Shown: positions 53,977 through 62,500 of the stretch, in pieces
Layout: every line of letters begins with the position of its first letter
Numbering within the stretch: the first letter of the stretch is position 1
Assembly (NCBI RefSeq): GCF_032818155.1
Contig: NZ_CP102590.1
Span: 186,001-250,000, forward strand
Length of the DNA: 64,000 nucleotides
DNA from: Niallia taxi
Lineage (GTDB): Bacteria > Bacillota > Bacilli > Bacillales > Cytobacillaceae
Direction of reading: 5' to 3'
Made by a program: the position numbers and the translations under genes
The notes under the pieces: generated by a model
The model's database searches: none
What the model was told of the DNA's origin: nothing
The model's input: only the letters and a program-made list of their open reading frames with translations

Positions 53977-54008
53977 AAGACAATCGAATTATTCGGTTGT
54001 CTTTTTTG
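53975..54008 (+). terminator. Intrinsic terminator after the YjcQ-like gene
   Basis: AAGACAATCG pairs with CGGTTGTCTT with one mismatch, and T residues follow. Confidence 0.85.
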
Positions 54009-54085
54009 TTGGAAGTATCAACGAGTAATGCAAACTGAAATTATGGTATTATATGGTAAAAGGTAATGTTAAGGGGGAAATTCAG

Positions 54086-54220
54086 TTGGGATTTTTTATT
54101 GCCATAATGGTGTTGGTTATCATGATTAGCTGCTTATCCATCGAAGGCAACATGAAAAAGCAAGCACACCAACAGAAAGAATTAATTGAATTATTACGAG
54201 AGATTAAAGAGAAATTATAA
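54086..54220 (+). CDS. Small membrane protein of 44 residues
   Basis: TTG 54086 has AAGGGGG seven bases upstream. The product is one hydrophobic helix (MGFFIAIMVLVIMISCL) followed by a charged helical tail (NMKKQAHQQKELIELLREIKEKL). That is a common design for small regulatory membrane proteins in Bacillus. No family was recognised. It lies about 100 bases before the epimerase gene and could share its transcript. Confidence 0.6.
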   Translation: MGFFIAIMVLVIMISCLSIEGNMKKQAHQQKELIELLREIKEKL

Positions 54221-54320
54221 GCCGTATTTGCAAATTTAAAATCATATACATAGAAATGGTATAATAACAAGAAGCATTTATGCTTTAATTGGATAAGAAC
54301 TATTTAATGGGGGATTTATT

Positions 54321-54737
54321 TTGAACTATGTTTTAGACCATGTCGGAATTGCCGTACGAAGCATTGATGATACATTACCATTTTATCTTACTGTTTTAAA
54401 AGGCACATTAGAGGACCGTTATACAAGTGATGCGCCAGGTGTTGAAGTGCATGTAGCTGTAGTGCGAACGGAAGATAAAGTAATCGAATTACTAGAACCA
54501 ACAAACAAAAACTCGCCAATGGCCCGTTTTATTAAACAGCGCGGGAAAGGGGTACACCATCTTGCTTATCGTGTTGATAATTTAGATGATGCAATATATG
54601 AAGCACGCAAAGAAGGAGTCCGTTTTCTCGATGATACACGAAGAGTAAACGCACGAGGAAGACGGCTAATTTATTTAAACCCAGCTTCGACGAATGGTAC
54701 ATTGATTGAGTTTTGTGATTATGTAAAGAGCTATTAG
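54321..54737 (+). CDS. mce: Methylmalonyl-CoA epimerase (VOC family)
   Basis: 138 residues with the paired beta-alpha-beta-beta-beta modules of the VOC fold. Metal ligands are in LDHVGIAV (His), VIELLEP (Glu), GVHHLAYRV (His) and GTLIEFCD (Glu). The enzyme interconverts (R)- and (S)-methylmalonyl-CoA in propionate metabolism. In Bacillus it is usually next to a methylmalonyl-CoA decarboxylase/propionyl-CoA carboxylase subunit, which is not seen here. It starts at TTG 54321 with GGGGGA upstream. Confidence 0.9.
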   Translation: MNYVLDHVGIAVRSIDDTLPFYLTVLKGTLEDRYTSDAPGVEVHVAVVRTEDKVIELLEPTNKNSPMARFIKQRGKGVHHLAYRVDNLDDAIYEARKEGVRFLDDTRRVNARGRRLIYLNPASTNGTLIEFCDYVKSY

Positions 54738-54751
54738 CATAAGTACAATTA

Positions 54752-54805
54752 AAGTATGGAGAAAAAGGAGCATGTTTCATTGCTCCTTTCTCCATACTGT
54801 TTTAA
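54752..54805. terminator. Bidirectional terminator
   Basis: AGTATGGAGAAA-AGGAGCA pairs with TGCTCCTTTCTCCATACT, with one or two mismatches, between convergent genes. Confidence 0.85.
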
Positions 54806-55344
54806 GTTTCTGGTATGATGGTTATTGCAACGGTTCTAAAAGGCTCACTGTCCTTATTTGTTTGCGATCTGTTATGGTATTTAACTATTAGCTCATTCAG
54901 CTCTTGCTGGAAATGGTGGAAGCTCTTTTCATCGAGCTTCATTTCAGCTAAAGAGAAGGTAGAAAGATCCTCTGTCCTTTCTTGGTCGTTTAATTTTGCT
55001 AAATAGCTTTCGTATTGATTTAAAAGCGCTATTTGATAAAACGAAAAATAATTCAGCTTCTCCTCTGTTGTTGCGTTCTTCCAATCTGCCCCCTTTAATT
55101 TCGCTTCCTCTGCATTTAAAACATAATACTTTTCCACAACAGAACGAACTTTTCTTTCCTTAACAATCCGTATAATACCGGCATCCAGCATGACTTGAAT
55201 ATGTCGATACACAGTTGCTTGTGGTACATCCTTAATCATCTTTACCATTTCTAACGGTGTCAGTCCGTTTTCACCACTTCTTATTAGGGCTTGAGATATT
55301 TTTATTCGCACAGGATGGATTAATGCTTCCGCTTTATTTACCAT
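54802..55344 (-). CDS. ArsR/winged-helix-type transcriptional regulator
   Basis: 180 residues. The N-terminal winged helix reads HPVRIKISQALIRSGENGLTPLEMVKMIKDVPQATVYRHIQVMLDAGIIRIV. A helical C-terminal part of about 100 residues follows. It is divergent from a YxlEFG-like ABC cluster, and the gap holds palindromic sites, so it probably represses that cluster. The signal is unknown. No metal-binding cysteines are evident. Confidence 0.82.
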   Translation of the reverse strand: MVNKAEALIHPVRIKISQALIRSGENGLTPLEMVKMIKDVPQATVYRHIQVMLDAGIIRIVKERKVRSVVEKYYVLNAEEAKLKGADWKNATTEEKLNYFSFYQIALLNQYESYLAKLNDQERTEDLSTFSLAEMKLDEKSFHHFQQELNELIVKYHNRSQTNKDSEPFRTVAITIIPET

Positions 55345-55474
55345 AATTAGCTCCAGTCTAAAAGTGGTATTCCTCTAAAACACAGTTATAATAGTCGATT
55401 TGTGCCAATAGGAGCACCCGATTTTAACTGTCCTTCTTCACAACGATCCACTTCTGCCATTTAATTTTATATTT

Positions 55475-55488
55475 TGATAATGTTATCA
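55475..55488. promoter_or_regulatory. Palindromic operator candidate 1
   Basis: TGATAATGTTATCA has perfect TGATAA/TTATCA arms. It lies between the divergent regulator and the ABC cluster and resembles the second site at 55556. It also resembles Fur-family boxes, so Fur or PerR cannot be excluded. Confidence 0.5.
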
Positions 55489-55555
55489 TTATATAGAATA
55501 ATAATGAATTTAACAATAATAGGCAAAAAATGAGTGCTAAAAGGAAAAAAATATG

Positions 55556-55577
55556 TTATCGTTATCGATAATGATAA
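55556..55577. promoter_or_regulatory. Palindromic operator candidate 2
   Basis: An 11+11 inverted repeat (TTATCGTTATC with GATAATGATAA, one mismatch) lies immediately before the YxlE-like gene, about 23 bases from its ATG. Confidence 0.55.
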
Positions 55578-55599
55578 TAAAAAGGAGGAAATAAACTGT

Positions 55600-55827
55600 A
55601 TGAATTTACATTACGGGTTAGATGATTTAAAGGACTTTGATTTTGTCGCGATTTTGCCAATTATATTACCGTTTTTTTTAATAGGCTTTATTTTAGTTCT
55701 CCTTGCATTAATTGATTTATTTAGAAATCGAACATATCGGCAGCATGTTTTGATGTGGACGCTTATCATTTTGCTTATTAACCCAATTGGCCCAATTTTG
55801 TATTTTATTATAGGAAGAAAGGGGTAA
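55600..55827 (+). CDS. PLDc_N-domain membrane protein (YxlE-like)
   Basis: 75 residues with two helices: LPIILPFFLIGFILVLLALIDLF, then a basic loop RNRTYRQHVLMW and LIILLINPIGPILYFIIGRKG. The W..L...NP.GPI.Y...GR ending is the hallmark of the phospholipase D N-terminal family. AAGGAGG places the start at ATG 55600, not at the upstream TTG. It is the first gene of a three-gene ABC cluster. YxlE of B. subtilis sits in the sigY operon in the same order. Confidence 0.85.
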   Translation: MNLHYGLDDLKDFDFVAILPIILPFFLIGFILVLLALIDLFRNRTYRQHVLMWTLIILLINPIGPILYFIIGRKG

Positions 55828-55835
55828 GAGTAACG

Positions 55836-56735
55836 ATGAAATTAGAAATAAAGAATGTAACGAAAGCATATAAGCAAAAGATTGCCGTTCATAACTTTTC
55901 AATGGAAGTCCAAACGGGTGAATGTCTTGGTTTAATTGGACCAAATGGAGCAGGTAAGTCAACTTTAATTAACATGGTCGCAAATATTATTGAATCCGAT
56001 ACAGGACAGATTTTATTGGATGGAAAGAGAATATCATCCATGAGGAAAGAAATAGGCTATTTGCCACAATTCCCAAATTTCTATAACTGGATGACAGCAA
56101 CGGAAACGCTTATGTTCATGGGACAGCTTTCAGGGTTGAAGAAAGAAAAGCTAGAGAGGGAAATTCCGCAGCTACTAACGAAAGTCGGCTTAAGTAAAGA
56201 GGGGAACACACGAGTTAAAACCTTCTCAGGTGGTATGAAGCAAAGACTAGGAATTGCGCAAAGCTTATTGCATAAACCGGCATTTATTGTAATGGATGAA
56301 CCAGTCTCAGCATTAGATCCTATCGGCAGAAGAGAGGTATTGAACATCATTCAAGAAATAAAAAAAGACACCACGATTCTTTTGTCTACCCATATTTTGC
56401 AGGACGCAGAAGAAATTTGTGAAAGATTTGTCATTATTAAAGAAGGACAAAAAATCGAGGATACTACAATCGTCGAATTATTAAATAGAGATAGCAATAA
56501 TAAAATTAATTTTGAGATTACTGCAGCTAGTTTACATTGGCTTAATATTATTAAAGAGCTCTCCTATGTTAAGAACGTCGAGGTCTTTGGTAATAAAGTG
56601 AAAATAGAAGTGGAAGATATACAATCGAATAAAAATATGTTATTAGCTAGTGCTCTAGAGCATCATGTAGATATTATAAGATTTGCCATGGAAAACGATA
56701 GTTTAGAAGAAATATTTTTGAAGCTGGTGGTGTGA
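55836..56735 (+). CDS. ABC transporter ATP-binding protein (YxlF-like)
   Basis: 299 residues. Walker A is GPNGAGKST, the Q-loop is LPQFPNF, the signature is FSGGMKQR, Walker B is FIVMDEP, and the switch His is in STHILQDAEE. A C-terminal extension of about 80 residues is typical of ABC-2 exporters. It works with the permease that follows; the stop codon is four bases from that gene's ATG. The role could be antibiotic or peptide export; the substrate is unknown. Confidence 0.92.
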   Translation: MKLEIKNVTKAYKQKIAVHNFSMEVQTGECLGLIGPNGAGKSTLINMVANIIESDTGQILLDGKRISSMRKEIGYLPQFPNFYNWMTATETLMFMGQLSGLKKEKLEREIPQLLTKVGLSKEGNTRVKTFSGGMKQRLGIAQSLLHKPAFIVMDEPVSALDPIGRREVLNIIQEIKKDTTILLSTHILQDAEEICERFVIIKEGQKIEDTTIVELLNRDSNNKINFEITAASLHWLNIIKELSYVKNVEVFGNKVKIEVEDIQSNKNMLLASALEHHVDIIRFAMENDSLEEIFLKLVV

Positions 56736-56737
56736 AA

Positions 56738-57526
56738 ATGACTAACTTTGCCGTGTTAACTAAAAAAGAATTAGTGCAAATGCTGCGTGAATTAAAAATT
56801 GTTTGGTTCCCACTTGTGTTTGTCTTTTTAGGAATGAGCCAGCCAATTTTGAACTATTATTTACCTGCTATTATAAAATCTTTAGGAGGAAATCAAGGCA
56901 TAATCATTGATCCTAATATGATAGCTCAAAAAGGTGGAGATGTGTTAGCAGGTACGCTCGGCTCTCAATTTGATCAATTAGGGGTTATTATAATCATCGT
57001 ATCATTAATGGGTGCAGTACAATCCGACAAAGCAAACGGCATGTTAGCATTTATCATGACAAGGCCAGTAAGGATAGCAGAATACCTTTCAGCTAAAATA
57101 TTTTCTAATTATCTCTTTGTTGCAGCGAGTGTTGCAATAGGCTATCTGGTTTCCTGTTTATATGTGAACTTTTTATTTTCCAATGTTAATCTTGTTGATA
57201 TGCTGTTAGCACTGTTTTTCTATTTAGTATGGGTACTTTTTATAGTTTTGTTCACAACAATGATTAGTACATTATTTAATGGTCAGGGTATAATCGCGTT
57301 ACTATCCATTGGATTTTTATTACTATGCAGAGTTATTGTTGGATTAAGTCCTGCTATTGATTTGATTAATCCTGCTGCTATGAGCAAGCATGCTATGGAA
57401 GTGCTAACGATGAGTACAATCAGTTCTACTTTAGTTTGGAATCTTCTCCTAACAATGCTTTTAAGTATATTAGTAATACTGGTGTCACATAAATGGATCT
57501 CAAAGAAAAAATATCACCACGTATAA
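56738..57526 (+). CDS. ABC-2-type permease (YxlG-like)
   Basis: About 262 residues with six hydrophobic segments. The pattern is FAVLTKKELVQMLRELKIVWFPLVF, a large external loop, then GAVQSDKANGMLAFIMTRPV, an ABC-2 hallmark. It forms an exporter with the ATPase directly upstream. ATG 56738 or GTG 56732 may be used. Confidence 0.9.
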   Translation: MTNFAVLTKKELVQMLRELKIVWFPLVFVFLGMSQPILNYYLPAIIKSLGGNQGIIIDPNMIAQKGGDVLAGTLGSQFDQLGVIIIIVSLMGAVQSDKANGMLAFIMTRPVRIAEYLSAKIFSNYLFVAASVAIGYLVSCLYVNFLFSNVNLVDMLLALFFYLVWVLFIVLFTTMISTLFNGQGIIALLSIGFLLLCRVIVGLSPAIDLINPAAMSKHAMEVLTMSTISSTLVWNLLLTMLLSILVILVSHKWISKKKYHHV

Positions 57527-57552
57527 ACCTCTTTTAGATTTGTTTCACCATG

Positions 57553-57592
57553 AAAAGAGGGCACCAAATATATGATTGGTACCCTCTGTTAA
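57553..57592. terminator. Hairpin between convergent ABC and nitrate transporter genes
   Basis: GAGGGCACCAA pairs with TTGGTACCCTC with one mismatch around an 8-base loop. T runs are weak on both sides. Confidence 0.55.
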
Positions 57593-57602
57593 TTATTGAT
57601 TT

Positions 57603-59111
57603 TTATCCATTTACACTTATATCATTTAACATCCCCACATACTTCTTCACTTCTCCAGATTTACTCTTAATTGCACTTATAGTAATCCATTGCTGGTAAA
57701 GCTCTCCGTTTTTTCGTTTGTTATAAATTTTTCCTTCCCAATATCCGCTCTTGTATATAGACTCCCACATATTTTGATAGAATTCGGGATTATGTTTGCC
57801 TGATTGAAGAATGCTTGGATTTTTGCCAATCACATCTTCCTTTGCATAGCCTGTTAATTTTGTAAATGAAGCGTTAATGTCTTCGATAATACCATTTTTG
57901 TTGGTAATTAATATGGCTTCTTTCGTTTCATGAATAATTTGTTTTTCAATAAAAAGATTGTCCTTATAGAACATCCATACAACAATCACAAAGCTGACTA
58001 ATGCAAACTCTGAAATGGCCATAAAACCGATTGAGTATTGACCAGTTGCATTAAACACAAAGGAGAGTACTAGTGGTGGAAAGAACCCGCCTAAGCCGCC
58101 CATTGCCGACACGATTCCATTAACGATTCCAGCTTGCTTGGAGAAGTACATTGGAACAAGCTTGAAAATGGTCCCATTTCCTATCCCTGCCGCTAATGCA
58201 ATCGTTAATACACCTGCTGAATAGAGCTCAATAGAAGGGGAGAATGACAGTAGAACCCCTGCTAACGCCAGTCCAATAAATACAAACATCAATATTTTAT
58301 ATGGATTAAATTTGTCTGCTAAAAAGCCGCCTGTCGGACGCATAAGTGTTGCTAATACGATAAAGCCCGCTGTTCTTAAACCAGCGTCCACTCTGTCTAA
58401 TTCAAAATGAGTAGTAAGAAAGTTTGGTAGATAAACAGTAAAGGCAACAAAGGCACCAAAAGTAATGAAATAAAATAAACATATGAACCAAAGTGTAGAG
58501 TTTTTATATACTCCCTTGATCTGGTTTACTAGTGAAACTGTTACCTTTTGTTCTTTCCTGTCGCCTAAGAAAATATTTAAGGCAGCAAATACGAGCAGAA
58601 GAATTAAATACAGCTGCACAGTTTGAGCCCAGCCAATCGATTTCGCCACAACTGGTGCGGCAAATGTACTAATCGCAGTACCTGCATTACCTAATCCGTA
58701 AATACCATTAACAAAGCCATGGTTTTCCTTTGGATAATACTTCGGGATAGATGTTACCCCAACGGAAAATACGGAGCCGCCAATACCGATAAGCAACCCG
58801 CCGATAATTAAATCAGCCATTGAATCCGCTTTACTTATTAAAAAGACAGGCAGCAAAAGCAGGATAAAACTGATACTATGAATAATTCTTGCTCCAAACC
58901 GGTTTGTATAGTATCCAACAGGTATCCGCAATATGGACCCCAGAATAACCGGAACAGCTGTCACTAAGGCAGTCTGCCCGTCTGTAAGGGGAATATCCTC
59001 CTTAATAAACGAAATAAGTGAGGATATTAATACCCATACCATAAATCCAGTTATTAAGCTTGATGTTTGAAGAGATAATTGTACGCTTCTTAATTTACTC
59101 ATTGTAATCAT
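57603..59111 (-). CDS. NarK-type nitrate/nitrite MFS transporter fused to a C-terminal PAS domain
   Basis: 502 residues. Residues 1-390 form a twelve-helix MFS transporter of the nitrate/nitrite porter family (RIPVGYYTNRFGARII, GLLIGIGGSVFSVGVTSIPKYYP, and the nitrate-signature-like GLGNAGTAIST and GIGNGTIFKLVP). After helix 12, residues about 395-502 form a PAS domain (AILITNKNGIIEDINASFTKLTGYAKEDVIGKNP, then NGELYQQWITISAIKSKSGEVKKYVGMLNDIS). It is divergent from narGH, so it supplies nitrate or exports nitrite. The PAS part is unusual for NarK and may sense redox or oxygen and regulate transport. ATG 59111 or 59102. Confidence 0.88.
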   Translation of the reverse strand: MITMSKLRSVQLSLQTSSLITGFMVWVLISSLISFIKEDIPLTDGQTALVTAVPVILGSILRIPVGYYTNRFGARIIHSISFILLLLPVFLISKADSMADLIIGGLLIGIGGSVFSVGVTSIPKYYPKENHGFVNGIYGLGNAGTAISTFAAPVVAKSIGWAQTVQLYLILLLVFAALNIFLGDRKEQKVTVSLVNQIKGVYKNSTLWFICLFYFITFGAFVAFTVYLPNFLTTHFELDRVDAGLRTAGFIVLATLMRPTGGFLADKFNPYKILMFVFIGLALAGVLLSFSPSIELYSAGVLTIALAAGIGNGTIFKLVPMYFSKQAGIVNGIVSAMGGLGGFFPPLVLSFVFNATGQYSIGFMAISEFALVSFVIVVWMFYKDNLFIEKQIIHETKEAILITNKNGIIEDINASFTKLTGYAKEDVIGKNPSILQSGKHNPEFYQNMWESIYKSGYWEGKIYNKRKNGELYQQWITISAIKSKSGEVKKYVGMLNDISVNG

Positions 59112-59364
59112 CCTTTCTCCAAAAGTGTGTTTTTAAAATACGTGAATTCATGAATAAAAAATATGCTTACTAGAAGTGCTATTTAAAAGCCTAGGAAGTC
59201 CCGTTACAAGACATAGGGTACATGATTGCCAAACAGCCCGCAATAGAGAAAATAAACCGTAAACTTTGTGAATTACATGAAGGGATATTAAAGCTCATAT
59301 TATTATAAACGCTGATAAAACAGGCTTTTAACTATGCATTTACTAACTTATTTTTCTGTAACTT

Positions 59365-59380
59365 TGTGAAAGTTTTCAAA
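59365..59380. promoter_or_regulatory. FNR-like box
   Basis: TGTGAAAGTTTTCAAA fits TGTGA-N6-TCACA with one mismatch, in the narK-narG intergenic region. Bacillus FNR activates nar genes without oxygen. Confidence 0.55.
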
Positions 59381-59404
59381 AAACTGTTCGGTTGCTTGAA
59401 AAAA

Positions 59405-59420
59405 TAGGGGGATTCCCTTA
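59405..59420. promoter_or_regulatory. NreC-like inverted repeat 1
   Basis: TAGGGGGATTCCCTTA has TAGGG and CCCTtA arms, similar to the site at 59501. A TAGGG...CCCTA palindrome is described for NreC in staphylococcal nar promoters. Confidence 0.45.
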
Positions 59421-59500
59421 AACGATTTTTAAGGAGCTAACCACTGTAAATTTGAACATTTTGCGACAATTGATTATTACGCCCCCCTAATAAGGCAATA

Positions 59501-59515
59501 TAGGGAAAATCCCTA
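59501..59515. promoter_or_regulatory. NreC-like inverted repeat 2 near the narG promoter
   Basis: TAGGGAAAATCCCTA is a perfect palindrome around a 3-base centre. A plausible -10 (TACAAT, 59540-59545) lies 25 bases after it, placing the box near -44, the normal position of an activator. A good -35 is missing, as expected for an activated promoter. Confidence 0.55.
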
Positions 59516-59588
59516 ATATTCCTTCAGTTGTTGGCTCGATACAATGGAATGGTAGATAGAGTCGGTTTTAAACAGGAGGGCTCAAATA

Positions 59589-62500
59589 ATGAGTAAAACA
59601 GCAAAAGGATTAAACTTTTTTAAGAAAACGGAAAAATTTAACGGGAACTGGTCCTTACTACAAGAAGCGGACCGTGATTGGGAAAATGTCTACCGCGGGC
59701 GTTGGGCACATGATAAAGAGGTGCGGACTACCCACGGTGTTAACTGTACAGGTTCATGCAGCTGGAAGGTTTTCGTGAAAAGCGGAATTATTACTTGGGA
59801 AAATCAAGCAACAGATTATCCAAGCTGCGGACCTGATATGCCAGAGTTTGAGCCAAGAGGCTGCCCTCGCGGAGCAAGCTTTTCATGGTACGAATACAGT
59901 CCGCTCCGCATTAAATACCCTTACATGCGTGGGCGTCTTTGGAAGCTGTGGCAGGAGGCTTTAAAAATACATAAAGATCCAGTCAAGGCTTGGGCAAGCA
60001 TTGTGGAGGATAAAGAAAAAGCAGCGTCCTATAAAAAGCTTAGAGGAAAAGGCGGCATGATTCGGGTAACATTTGAGGAAGCGAACCAGATGATCTCTGC
60101 GATGCTTATCTATACGATAAAAAAATATGGACCTGACAGAATTGCTGGCTTTTCCCCAATTCCTGCTATGTCTATGATCAGTTATGCAGCAGGCAGCAGG
60201 TTTTTAAGCTTAATAGGTGGAGAGCTATTGAGCTTCTACGATTGGTATGCGGATCTTCCGCCTGCATCTCCGCAAATATGGGGAGAACAAACAGACGTAC
60301 CAGAATCAAGTGATTGGTATAACGCTGGCTACATCATGATGTGGGGCTCAAATGTACCATTAACACGTACACCTGATGCGCATTTTATGACAGAGGTTCG
60401 TTATAAAGGCACAAAGGTTGTTTCAGTAGCACCAGACTATGCAGAAAGTGTGAAGTTTGCAGACAACTGGCTCGCACCACATCCAGGAACAGATGCTGCT
60501 TTAGCACAAGCGATGACACATGTAATTTTAAAAGAGTTTTATATTAACAGAAAAGAAGAAGCCTTCATTCAATACGCGAAAAAATATACAGATTTGCCAT
60601 TTCTATTGAAGCTGGACCCAATGAGTGACGGCAAGTTTAAAGCTGGAAGGTTTTTACGGGCAGAAGAGGTCCTGGAGGATGACAATATGGTAAATGGTGC
60701 GTGGAAGCCGGTTCTTTTAGATGGAATTTCCAACAGCATCGTTGTGCCAAATGGAACAATCGGACAGCGCTGGAATGATAAAGAAAAATGGAACTTGAAG
60801 CTTGAAACGGAAACGGGCGAAGCAATTGACCCGCTCCTATCGACTTTCAATCAAGCTAACCGTGAAAAAGCAACGATACAATTTCCGCTCTTTGATTCCA
60901 ATGGAAATAAAGTCTTTGACAGACCAATATCCGTTATTCCGATTCCGCTTGCAGATGGTACGACTCAATATGCGGCAACCGTTTATGATGTAATGCTTGC
61001 TCAATACGGGGTATCAGAAGATGCAACAGTTACGATAGAGGATGATATTTATACACCAGCATGGCAAGAACCAATTACTGGAGTGAAAGCTAGTATTGTG
61101 GAACAGATTGCAAGAGAATTTGCGCAAAACTCAATTGATACAAAAGGGCGCTCGATGATTATTATGGGTGCAGGCATTAATCATTGGTACAACAGTGACA
61201 CTATTTACCGTGCTATCTTAAACTTAGTTATTTTAACGGCTTCAGAAGGGGTTAATGGCGGAGGCTGGGCACATTATGTTGGTCAGGAGAAATGCCGTCC
61301 GTATGAAGGGTGGGGAACCATTGCCTTTGCGAAGGATTGGCAAGCACCGCCACGTCAGCAAAATGGAACATCTTTCTTCTATTTTACATCGGATCAGTGG
61401 AGATATGAGGAGGAGGAGCTCGGCAATAAGCTATATGCTTCACCGCTTGTAAAGGATATTACATACAAGCATCCTGCTGATTATAATGTGCTTGCCGCAA
61501 GACTTGGCTGGCTGCCTTCTTATCCGCAGTTTGATAAAAACTCCTTAAGCTTTGCAAAGGAAACGGCAAAGAAGGAGGATATCATCCCGAATTTAGTAGA
61601 GGAATTAAAGTCAGGCAAGACGTCCTTTGCTGTAGAGGATCCAGATAATCCGGTGAACTTCCCCCGTGGTTTGTTTGTGTGGCGTTCTAATTTAATGTCA
61701 AGCTCCAGTAAAGGGCAGGAATACTTCATGAAGCATTTACTTGGAACAACAGAAAATGTATTAGCTGAGCCAAGCAACAGCTTTAAGCCTGAGGAGATTA
61801 AATGGCATGAGGAAGAACAGACAGGCAAGGTTGATTTATTAGTCACATTAGATTTTCGCATGACGGCAACACCAATGTATTCAGATATTATCCTGCCTGC
61901 AGCAACTTGGTATGAAAAGGAAGATTTAAGCAGTACAGATATGCATCCATTCGTGCATCCATTTAATAAAGCGGTTGACCCTGTTTGGGAATCAAAATCA
62001 GACTGGAATATCTTTAAAGGTCTTGCGAAATCATTCACAGAAATGGCCCAAACGCAATTTGACGGACCTGAACTAGATGTTGTGACAGTACCGCTTAATC
62101 ATGATGCACCGTCAGAAATAGTTCAGCCGTATGGATTGGTGAAGGATTGGAAAAAAGGCGAAATTGAGGCTGTTCCTGGTAAAACGATGCCTAACTTTGC
62201 ACTTGTTGAACGGGATTATCGCCAAATCTATGACAAATTCATCTCATTAGGACCTAAAGCAGGCACGTATCCAACAGGCGCACATGGCGTTAACTACAAA
62301 ACGACCGAACAGTATGAGGAATTAAAGCAATCATTAGGCGTATATGACGACGATACCATCAAAAATGGTTTACCGATCATTGCTAATGAAAAAAATGTTG
62401 CGAACAGTATTTTAGCTTTATCAAGTGCAACAAACGGAGAGTTAGCGGTAAAAGCTTGGGAAACGATGGAAGAAAAAACAGGCATGCCATTAAAGGACAT

